From positions 62,001 through 126,000 of the forward strand of contig JBFLYW010000008.1 in NCBI GenBank assembly GCA_040756515.1: a stretch of 64,000 nucleotides of DNA, read 5' to 3'. Positions 17,458 to 24,987 of the stretch are shown one piece after another. The notes below the pieces were generated by a model. It worked only from the letters and a program-made list of their open reading frames with translations. It was not told where the DNA came from and ran no database searches. The DNA comes from DSXH01 sp020724325 (GTDB lineage Bacteria > Bacteroidota > Ignavibacteria > Ignavibacteriales > Melioribacteraceae). The translations under genes were made by a program, and so were the position numbers. Positions within the stretch are counted from its first letter, which is position 1; each line of letters opens with the position of its first letter.

Positions 17458-17681
17458 TGGTGCTTGATTTAATTGTTTTGCAGTCCGATGACGGCTATTC
17501 TGCCGAAATACCTTCTATAAAAGGATGCGAATGCTGGGCGCATAATGAAGATGATGCAATATCCAAAACGCTCGAATTGTTCCGGTTCTATATTCAGGTT
17601 GATTCCAATTTCAAAATAAAAGTTGATCTTGCTCGTAAGGAAGGTTCAAGAAAAATATATAAAATTATTTTCGATAAGTGA
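17457..17681 (+). CDS. HicB-like small protein (UPF0150 fold)
   Basis: A 74-residue protein whose N-terminal half, LIVLQSDDGYSAEIPSIKGC, then E-C-W-A-H-N-E-D-D-A, has the pattern of the HicB antitoxin partial RNase H fold (strand, x-D-G-x-Y-x-A-x-x-P, turn, G-C-x-x-x-G/H). No DNA-binding tail follows and no HicA toxin gene is beside it. The GTG start overlaps the last base of the deoC stop (TAGTG) and trmH follows immediately, so it is embedded in a metabolic/RNA-modification operon. It may be a solitary HicB-like protein rather than an antitoxin. Family assignment is moderate. Confidence 0.55.
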   Translation: MVLDLIVLQSDDGYSAEIPSIKGCECWAHNEDDAISKTLELFRFYIQVDSNFKIKVDLARKEGSRKIYKIIFDK

Positions 17682-17682
17682 T

Positions 17683-18273
17683 ATGCGTAAATTTCTTACC
17701 GGGAAAAGACTTCAAAAAATTATGAGAGCAGCCGGCGCAAGACAATTTTCTCTTTCAATTGTTCTAGAAAATATCTACGATTCTCACAATGTTAGCGCAA
17801 TAATCCGCTCTTGTGATGCTGTTGGAATTCCTAAAGTTAACCTTTTATATACTATTGAAAGCTTTCCTAAGCTTAATAGAATTTCTTCGGCTTCTGCAAA
17901 CAAATGGGTCCAAATAGAAAAGTTTAAGTCCGTTGATGAATGTGTTGGTTCGTTAAAGAAGGATGGATTTAGAATCTATTCTAGCATTCTTGATCAGAAT
18001 GTAAAAAGTTTATACGAGCTGGACCTTACAAAAAAAGTTGCAATTGTAGTTGGTAATGAAAACCGCGGCGTTTCGGATGAGATGAAAAAGCAATCCGATG
18101 AAACTTTTTACATTCCAATGAAAGGGATGATCCAAAGCTTAAACGTGTCTGTTGCTGCTGCAGTTTCGCTATTTGAAGCTTTGAGGCAAAGGGAAAATAA
18201 AAATATGTACGATAAATCAGATTTAACGCAGGACCAACTTAATCTGTTAATTGATAATTGGTGCCGGAAATGA
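17683..18273 (+). CDS. trmH: TrmH/SpoU-family RNA 2-prime-O-methyltransferase
   Basis: A 196-residue SPOUT enzyme. Motif 1 is SHNVSAIIRSCDAVGI, motif 2 IVVGNENRGVSDEM and motif 3 FYIPMKGMIQSLNVSVAAAV, matching tRNA (Gm18) methyltransferases TrmH more closely than the 23S rRNA enzyme RlmB, since the N-terminal L30e-like domain is missing. The ATG at 17683 follows the previous stop by one base; a longer upstream reading in frame overlaps the HicB-like gene and is not used. The stop overlaps the aroA start (ATGA). The precise tRNA target is inferred from family knowledge. Confidence 0.9.
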   Translation: MRKFLTGKRLQKIMRAAGARQFSLSIVLENIYDSHNVSAIIRSCDAVGIPKVNLLYTIESFPKLNRISSASANKWVQIEKFKSVDECVGSLKKDGFRIYSSILDQNVKSLYELDLTKKVAIVVGNENRGVSDEMKKQSDETFYIPMKGMIQSLNVSVAAAVSLFEALRQRENKNMYDKSDLTQDQLNLLIDNWCRK

Positions 18274-19550
18274 TTCAGCAATTCGAAAAAATTGAAAGAA
18301 TAAACGGAGTATTGAGATTACCGGGCGATAAATCAATTTCCCATCGTGCCGTAATGTTCGCTTCTTTAGCAAAAGGAAATTCAGTTATAAATAATTGCTC
18401 TAACTCGGAAGATGTTAAATCAACTATCAATATTTTCTCCCAGCTCGGTATTAGAATAGATGTAGAAAAAAGTAGAATAAAAATAACCGGTAATGGATAT
18501 AAAGGATTGAAAAGTACAGATTCGGAATTAAATGCCGGCAATTCCGGAACTACTGCGCGGCTTTTATGCGGCATTCTAAGTGCACAGAATTTTAAGTCGG
18601 TTGTTACCGGCGACGAATCATTATCTGTCCGTCCGATGCTTCGTGTTGTTGAACCTCTAAGATTGATGGGTGCTGATATCGCTGCATCCGAGCTTGGAAC
18701 TTTACCTTTAGTAATTAAACCCGTTAATCAGTTGCATGCAGTTGATTATAAAATGAAGGTAGCAAGCGCTCAGGTTAAAAGTGCAATTATTTTAGCAGGT
18801 TTACATCTTGACGAAGAAACTACGATTTATGAATCCACATTAACAAGAGATCACAGCGAGAGAATGCTTGGTCTTAAGAAAGAATTTATTAACAATTTTA
18901 CAAGAATAACTGTATCAAAAAGTAATTATCCTGAACCGTTTGAAATGACAATTCCTTCCGATATATCTACAGCAGCATTCTTTATTGTTTTGGCTTTACT
19001 TTCAAAAAATTCTGATTTAGTTATAGAGAATGTTTCTCTGAATTCAACAAGAACCGGGATAATAAAATTATTATCCCAAATGAACGGAAATATTGAGATA
19101 GAAAATGAAAATGTGGAGAATGGAGAAGCAAGCGGAAATGTTAAGGTAAAACCGAGCCGCTTACAAAATATTGATATTCCGGCAGAAATAATTCCTAATA
19201 TAATTGATGAGGTTCCAATTTTATCTGTTGCCGGTCTTTTTGCCGATGGAAGCTTTAGAATTAACAACGCAAAGGAACTACGATTAAAAGAATCCGACCG
19301 TATAAAAGCGCTCTGTTATAATTACAGATTGCTTGGTTTAGAAGTAATAGAAGAGGATGATGGTTTCCAACTTAGCGGCAGTATAAAGAATGATGGCGGC
19401 ATAGTATTCGAAAGTTTTGGAGATCACAGGATAGCAATGGCATTTGCGGTGTTATCAATGCTGATGAAAAACGGCGGGGCTGTAAATCAATTTGAATCGG
19501 TTGCAGTTTCAAATCCTGATTTTATAGAGCAGGTAAAATTACTTTGCTAA
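18270..19550 (+). CDS. aroA: 3-phosphoshikimate 1-carboxyvinyltransferase (EPSP synthase)
   Basis: Sixth step of the shikimate pathway, joining phosphoenolpyruvate to shikimate 3-phosphate. LPGDKSISHRAVMFASLAKG contains the N-terminal Lys and Arg, NAGNSGTTARLL the PEP-binding region, and FGDHRIAMAFAVL the C-terminal signature. About 426 residues, normal length. A TTG 12 bases upstream would add four residues; the ATG overlapping the trmH stop is preferred. It overlaps the convergent bshC gene by four bases, leaving no room for a classical terminator. TyrA and DAHP synthase, also aromatic genes, are near 43-44 kb. Confidence 0.96.
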   Translation: MIQQFEKIERINGVLRLPGDKSISHRAVMFASLAKGNSVINNCSNSEDVKSTINIFSQLGIRIDVEKSRIKITGNGYKGLKSTDSELNAGNSGTTARLLCGILSAQNFKSVVTGDESLSVRPMLRVVEPLRLMGADIAASELGTLPLVIKPVNQLHAVDYKMKVASAQVKSAIILAGLHLDEETTIYESTLTRDHSERMLGLKKEFINNFTRITVSKSNYPEPFEMTIPSDISTAAFFIVLALLSKNSDLVIENVSLNSTRTGIIKLLSQMNGNIEIENENVENGEASGNVKVKPSRLQNIDIPAEIIPNIIDEVPILSVAGLFADGSFRINNAKELRLKESDRIKALCYNYRLLGLEVIEEDDGFQLSGSIKNDGGIVFESFGDHRIAMAFAVLSMLMKNGGAVNQFESVAVSNPDFIEQVKLLC

Positions 19551-21172
19551 AGTTCTAGTATCTGGTGCTCAAATTTATTTATTACTAATTCGCTGTAGAT
19601 CCACTTTATAATATCCAGCCCGTATTTATTAGCAAAGTAGATAAAATTTACCTCTCTTTCTTGCAGTTCGTTATTTGGGTAGAGAACATTTTTAACTTTT
19701 CCAAGCTGTCTTGTAGTTGCTTCGTATTTTCTTTTTTCCGCTTCAATTGCCTTAGATTTTAGGAAATCTATTGTTTGAACAATTCGCTCTTCAGATTTGT
19801 CAATAAGATCTGCAAGTGTTTTATCAAGTCCAATCAATTTTTCACTTACCGGAGTTAATGCATTTCGGATATTGTTTATTGTTTCACCAAATACATTATT
19901 AAGATCCGAACCAGAATCAGCCATTATCACTTTAGTAAAGAGTTGATCTTCTGTTAGAAACATATCCGAAAAATTTATATTATATTTATCCAAAATTGCC
20001 TGTACACCTTTTTCCAGAATTGTTGCGGAAGAACGAGGATAAATAACCGGTTCAACAATTCCGTATAGTTTGTATAAAGGCGTTACCTGGGCAAAGTAAC
20101 ATATTTCCGATGGACCGCCTACGTAGAATCCGGTAGGGAATAAATAATCCTGACAGATAGGACGAAGCAGAACGTTAGGACTGAATTTATCTGGAGTTGT
20201 ATTTATAGCTGCAATCAATTCATCAAGAGTAAATCTTTTTCTCTTACCTTTAAGCCGGAAGTCATTCTCTACAGGTTCAATTAATAGCCGTTCATTATCA
20301 TCAATATAAAACAGATTTATTGCTTTTACTTTTACCTGAGCATGATGCAGCTCTTCCAGTTCTGCGCTGCGTTCTACCAAAATTCCAGTATGGTTTTTGT
20401 AACTTGTTATTTCTTTGTTAAAAATAGGGATCAACAATTTTTTTATTGCGGGATCAATCGGATTAAATACAATTAGACCGTATTCATCAAAAAGTTTTAT
20501 CATCAACTCTCTGAAGGATTCAAGAAATGTTTTGCCGGGTTTGTAGAAAACTTGTAAAAAATCTATTAACTGTTTTTTGAATTCTGTTTCCCTTAATTCG
20601 GAAGTGAGTGTTGAAAACAACTGTTCTAAATTATGATTGAATTTTAAGCTGCCGATATTTCCCCTATTAATTTCTTCCAATTGACCGTCATCATATTTAA
20701 CGGCGAAATTCTGGTTAGAGTTGTTCACAAGATTTACTGAACGCACTTCTTCAAAATCGTGATCGTCTCCTTCCAGCCAGAATACCGGCACAAAATGATA
20801 ACCTTCAAATTTATCTTTAAGGTAAGATGCAAGTTTAATTGCTGTAATTGATTTATAAATTGTATATAATGGACCGCCAAACAATCCAAGCTGCTGTCCG
20901 GTAACAACAGCAATTGTATTGGGTGATTTGAGTGCTTCTATATTGGTTTGTGTCTGTTTGGAAATTTTGAAATTCGAGTACTGAATCTTTATCGCCTCAG
21001 TTAATTCGTTCCTGTGCGGTCGTTCCTGCCCAGTTAAAAGCTCAAATAATTCCTCGTATTTATCCTGTGCTCTAAAGTTCCTTGCATAAAATCTTTCTAC
21101 ATTTTCAAATTCATTAAGATAATCCAAAAACAAATTTTGATGTCCGGGGATATCCCCAAAATTAAAGTACAT
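19547..21172 (-). CDS. bshC: Putative cysteine ligase BshC (bacillithiol biosynthesis)
   Basis: A 541-residue protein of the BshC family, which adds cysteine to GlcN-malate to finish bacillithiol. Recognisable segments are VVTGQQLGLFGGPLYTIYKS (the conserved nucleotide-binding HIGH-like region), VFWLEGDDHDFEEV, LRPICQDYLFPTGFYVGGPS with EICYFAQ, and a coiled-coil C-terminal domain ending in a helical tail. Length is typical. It is convergent with aroA and divergent from the ROK kinase gene. The presence of BshC implies that bacillithiol is the low-molecular-weight thiol here, but BshA and BshB are not in the window. Confidence 0.93.
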   Translation of the reverse strand: MYFNFGDIPGHQNLFLDYLNEFENVERFYARNFRAQDKYEELFELLTGQERPHRNELTEAIKIQYSNFKISKQTQTNIEALKSPNTIAVVTGQQLGLFGGPLYTIYKSITAIKLASYLKDKFEGYHFVPVFWLEGDDHDFEEVRSVNLVNNSNQNFAVKYDDGQLEEINRGNIGSLKFNHNLEQLFSTLTSELRETEFKKQLIDFLQVFYKPGKTFLESFRELMIKLFDEYGLIVFNPIDPAIKKLLIPIFNKEITSYKNHTGILVERSAELEELHHAQVKVKAINLFYIDDNERLLIEPVENDFRLKGKRKRFTLDELIAAINTTPDKFSPNVLLRPICQDYLFPTGFYVGGPSEICYFAQVTPLYKLYGIVEPVIYPRSSATILEKGVQAILDKYNINFSDMFLTEDQLFTKVIMADSGSDLNNVFGETINNIRNALTPVSEKLIGLDKTLADLIDKSEERIVQTIDFLKSKAIEAEKRKYEATTRQLGKVKNVLYPNNELQEREVNFIYFANKYGLDIIKWIYSELVINKFEHQILEL

Positions 21173-21315
21173 TACTGCTCCCGATATTATTATAATTCTA
21201 TTATTTTTGTGCCGTGGCTAATTACAACCCTGATAATTATTAAATGGCATAGTGAATTTAATAAAATTTTCAATGAGTAAAATTGCGGACAAAAGAATAC
21301 CCAAATGGAGATAGG

Positions 21316-22281
21316 ATGACAAAGAGTTATATTATTTCTATAGATCTTGGCGGGACAAAAATCCTTTCCGCTTTAATCGATTCCAAAAATCAAATAATTT
21401 CGAAGGAAAAAATTTCTACTAATTTAATGAACGGGAAGGAGGGATTGGTTGATGCTATTGTTGAATCGGCTAAAAGAATAATGACTTCTAATGAAGTATC
21501 CGAAAGAGAAATTAGAGCTATATGTCTTGGAGTACCGGGGACGGTTAATCCATATTCCGGATTAATATCCAACGCGCCAAATCTTGGAATAAAAAACTTT
21601 AACATAAAGGAAGCTCTTCTAAAATATTTTTCTATTCCGCTGCTAATTGAAAATGATGTTAACCTTGCGGGATTAGGGATAAAGAGATTTGAGTTTGACA
21701 ACAAAGGGAATAATATGATGGTTGTGTTTGTAGGAACAGGAATAGGAGGCGCGTTGTTTTTTGAAGGTAAATTATACCGCGGTTCAACTTTCTTTGCCGG
21801 CGAAATTGGGCACATTAAAGTTAATGGATTAGGAAATTTGTTAAGTAAGGATAAGAACAGAACATTTGAATCCCTGGCAAGCAGAACTGCAATTGTGAGA
21901 GATATAAAAAGAGAACTAAATAAAGGGAAAAAAAGCATTCTTAAAGAATATAAACAACCAGCCAAGATTTTAAAAAGTAGAGGACTTGCATTGGCAGTAA
22001 GAAAAGGGGATGCACTTGCAATAAAACACGTTAATAAATCGGCGGTTACAATAGGTTCGGTTTTAGGAAGTTTAACAACATTATTGAATCTTGATACAAT
22101 TGTTTTGGGCGGCGGAGTAATTGAGGCGGTAGGAGATTTTATGCTTCCAAAAGTTAAGAAAGCATTTAAGAAATCTGTATTGCCGGAACCAGGTAAAGCT
22201 GTAAAAATTACTAAGACTAAACTTGGAGATTATGCTGCTCTTTATGGCGGTGTTTCTCTTGCTGAGGAATTTTTATCTTAA
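21316..22281 (+). CDS. ROK-family sugar kinase/regulator-like protein
   Basis: A 321-residue ROK protein. The ATP motif is IDLGGTKILSALID (about 6-19), the sugar-binding residues are in LLIENDVNLAGLG, and a glycine loop reads VGTGIGGALFFEGKLYRGS. AGEIGHIKV keeps the Glu and His of the active site, but the usual CxCGxxGCxE zinc motif after it is missing and replaced by GNLLSKDKNRTFESLAS. No HTH domain is present, so it is more likely a kinase (glucokinase-like) than a repressor. The ATG at 21316 has a GGAGATAGG site just before it; a TTG start 33 bases upstream is less likely. Confidence 0.88.
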   Translation: MTKSYIISIDLGGTKILSALIDSKNQIISKEKISTNLMNGKEGLVDAIVESAKRIMTSNEVSEREIRAICLGVPGTVNPYSGLISNAPNLGIKNFNIKEALLKYFSIPLLIENDVNLAGLGIKRFEFDNKGNNMMVVFVGTGIGGALFFEGKLYRGSTFFAGEIGHIKVNGLGNLLSKDKNRTFESLASRTAIVRDIKRELNKGKKSILKEYKQPAKILKSRGLALAVRKGDALAIKHVNKSAVTIGSVLGSLTTLLNLDTIVLGGGVIEAVGDFMLPKVKKAFKKSVLPEPGKAVKITKTKLGDYAALYGGVSLAEEFLS

Positions 22282-22922
22282 TAACTGATGTTACGCAACG
22301 GGTGATTTTTTTTGAAACTAAAAACACTAATTTTATCAAATGTTTTTAGTGTCATTTAGTGATTTTGTGGCGATTACTTTTTATGATTATTCTTTACAAA
22401 AAATCATGCGGTTACTTCCTGAACTGATTTATGCCACTAAAACACTAAAACACCAAATTTCAAAAATGTTTTTAGTGTCATTTAGTGATTTTGTGATTTT
22501 GTGGCGATTACTTTTTATGATTATTCTTTACAAAAAATCATGCGGTTACTTCCTGAACTGATTTATGCCACTAAAACACTAAAACACCAAATTTCAAAAA
22601 TGGTTTTAGTGTCATTTAGTGCTTTTGTGATTTTGTGGCTATCACTTTTTTTATAATCGTTCATTTCAACAAATCTGGCATTTCTTTTTCAACTTATTTT
22701 TGCCGCTAAAACACTAAAACACCAAATTTCACAAATGGTTTTAGTGACATTTAGTGCTTTGGTGATTTTGTGGCTATCATTTCTTTTATAATCGTTCATT
22801 ACAACAAATCTGGCATTTCTTTTTCAACTTATTTTTGCCACTAAAACACCAAATTTCACAAATGTTTTTAGAGCTTTTGTGGCTAAGGCTTTTCTAAAGT
22901 ATGCATAACATCAGTTAATAAG
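22277..22922. repeat. 646-bp repeat element: terminal inverted repeats around a tandem array
   Basis: The outer ends are 20-bp inverted repeats (CTTAATAACTGATGTTACGC at 22277-22296 and its complement with two mismatches at 22903-22922). Inside are four tandem units of 126-135 bp starting at 22341, 22467, 22601 and 22736, with a partial fifth at 22863. Each unit starts with TTTTTAGTGTCATTTAGTG and ends with CACTAAAACACCAAAT, so neighbouring ends can pair. Units 1-2 are nearly alike, as are units 3-4. The left end overlaps the stop of the ROK gene. Nothing in it looks coding. Confidence 0.85.
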
Positions 22923-23021
22923 TCATGCTGCGCATAATCCTTCATTGTCACTGTTTTAGTTGAGTAATCTTGAGGTTTTAGAAAGCAGCATTCAAGATTT
23001 TTGCACAAGGTGCGTAGATAG

Positions 23022-24974
23022 TTAAACTGTACTATCAGAAAAACTTTTTTCAATCTTTTCTAATTCATTACTCAACTCAGTCCAGCTGTTATATTGTTTT
23101 TCAAGCAATCGTTTTATGTTTTCGTAAGCTAAGTTTTTCTCTTTTGCTGATGTTGGATTACTGAATATTTCCGGCTCTAATAATTCCTGCTCTACTTTGC
23201 TTCTACGTTCTTCCAAAACAGAAATTTCTTTCTCGCAATTCTCAATCATGTTTCTCAAGTCTTTTGTAAGGTTAAATTTTTGCTGTCTTTGTTCTGCTTC
23301 AAATCTTTTCTGATCTTTCCTTGTAAATTTTTGGTTAGTATTAATTTTATCAGGCGAGTTTTCTTCCTTAATTTCTGCTTTTTTAAAAAAGTAATAATCA
23401 ATATCGCCGGGATAAGATATGATTTTGCCGTTTTTAATTTCCAATATCCTGGTAGCAACCGGTCTAATAAAATCTATATCGTGTGAAACAATTAATAATG
23501 TACCAGCAAAACTGATAAGTGCATTCTGCAAAATTTCTTTTGATGAATAATCGAGGTGGTTAGTTGGCTCATCAAGAATAACCAAATTACTTTTTGTAAG
23601 CAGCAACCTTGCTAAAGCAATACGGCTCTTTTCACCGCCGGATAGGACTTTAAGTTTTTTAAATACATCATCACCCGAGAATAAAAATGCACCGAGTATT
23701 TTCCTAATTTGACCGGCAGAAAGGTCATCGTTAATTTCTTCTAAAGTGTCTATTAAATCATTTTCATTATTTAGGGGATCGGCAATTTCCTGTTCGTAAT
23801 AAGAAATTATTGTATTAAATCCATAAAGAACCTCACCACAAGTTGGTTGAATTTTATTACCAATTATTTTAGCCAGAGTAGTTTTGCCCGTTCCATTAGC
23901 ACCAACTATTGCAATTTTCTCACCACGTTCAATTGTGAGATTAATGTTACTGAATACTTTCAATTCTCCGTATTCTTTAGAAATATTTCTCAATTCAACA
24001 GGAACAACTCCGCTTTTTGGCGGATCAGGGAAAACAATATCTATCTGTTTTTCCTGTTCAATCAATTCGATAGTACCAATCTTCTCTAACATTTTAATAC
24101 GGCTTTGAACCTGCTTAGCTTTAGTATTTTTATAACGGAAGCGTTCAATAAATCTTTCGGTTTCTTTAATCTTCTTATCACGGTTCTTCTGGATTTCTTT
24201 AAGTTGAATATCCCGTTCAGATTTAAACTTTAGATAATGTTCGTAGCTGCCCGGGAAAAAATTTATTCTATTGCTGAATATCTCAAGGGTTTTAGCAGTA
24301 ACACTATTTACAAAGTGACGGTCGTGCGAAACAACAATAATTGCACTTTCCCAGTTCTGCAGAAATTCGATAAGCCATTGTAAAGTTTCTATATCAAGGT
24401 GGTTTGTCGGCTCATCCAATAACAGAAGATCATTTTCTGCAAGAAGGATTTTGGCAAGCTGCATTCTCATCTGCCAGCCGCCGGAAAACTCATCTGTGTT
24501 ACGCAATAAATCCTTCTCATTGAAACCGAGCCCTATGCATACTTTTTCTATCCGCGATTTAACGCTAAAAAAATCGAGCTCTTCTTTTCTGTGATGAAGC
24601 ACTCCTAAAGAATTGATCAATTCCTCTCTATCTTCCGGTTCTAGTGAGCTGCCGTTAAGCAGATCAATAATTTCATTTTCCCTTTCAATAAGGGAATCAA
24701 CTTCCGGTATTGCAGACTTAACTTCTTCTAATACCGTTTTGCCTTTTAATGATATTATTTCCTGAGGAAGGTAGCCGATTCTAATTCCCTTCTGCTTAAT
24801 TATTTCTCCTTCTTCTGGTTTTTCCAATCCGACTAATAGTTTTAGAAGTGTAGACTTACCTTTTCCGTTAGAACCGACAAGAGAAATTTTGTCATTAAGA
24901 TGCAGCTTTAGATTTACATTCTCGAATAAATGTTCACCGTTAAATTGAATGGATAAATTTCTAATGTCTATCAT
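23022..24974 (-). CDS. ABC-F family ATPase (translation-associated, Uup/EttA-like)
   Basis: A 650-residue soluble protein with two ABC ATPase domains and no membrane segments. Domain 1 has GSNGKGKSTLL and the signature FSGGWQMRMQLAK with DEPTNHLD; domain 2 has GANGTGKTTLAK, LSGGEKSRIALARLLL and another DEPTNHLD. A charged linker between the domains (KETERFIERFRYKNTKAKQ) fits the P-site tRNA interaction motif. The C-terminus is a coiled coil of about 90 residues (EKEISVLEERRSKVEQEL), as in Uup. ABC-F proteins act on the ribosome to relieve stalling or antibiotic binding; which of these applies is unknown. PorZ is encoded 13 bp upstream on the same strand. Confidence 0.93.
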   Translation of the reverse strand: MIDIRNLSIQFNGEHLFENVNLKLHLNDKISLVGSNGKGKSTLLKLLVGLEKPEEGEIIKQKGIRIGYLPQEIISLKGKTVLEEVKSAIPEVDSLIERENEIIDLLNGSSLEPEDREELINSLGVLHHRKEELDFFSVKSRIEKVCIGLGFNEKDLLRNTDEFSGGWQMRMQLAKILLAENDLLLLDEPTNHLDIETLQWLIEFLQNWESAIIVVSHDRHFVNSVTAKTLEIFSNRINFFPGSYEHYLKFKSERDIQLKEIQKNRDKKIKETERFIERFRYKNTKAKQVQSRIKMLEKIGTIELIEQEKQIDIVFPDPPKSGVVPVELRNISKEYGELKVFSNINLTIERGEKIAIVGANGTGKTTLAKIIGNKIQPTCGEVLYGFNTIISYYEQEIADPLNNENDLIDTLEEINDDLSAGQIRKILGAFLFSGDDVFKKLKVLSGGEKSRIALARLLLTKSNLVILDEPTNHLDYSSKEILQNALISFAGTLLIVSHDIDFIRPVATRILEIKNGKIISYPGDIDYYFFKKAEIKEENSPDKINTNQKFTRKDQKRFEAEQRQQKFNLTKDLRNMIENCEKEISVLEERRSKVEQELLEPEIFSNPTSAKEKNLAYENIKRLLEKQYNSWTELSNELEKIEKSFSDSTV

Positions 24975-24987
24975 AGAATTAACAAGT

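Noticed and set aside
22340..22561. A 73-residue open frame inside the tandem array
   Set aside because: It is made of repeat units and its protein repeats with the DNA period; no ribosome-binding site or independent support.
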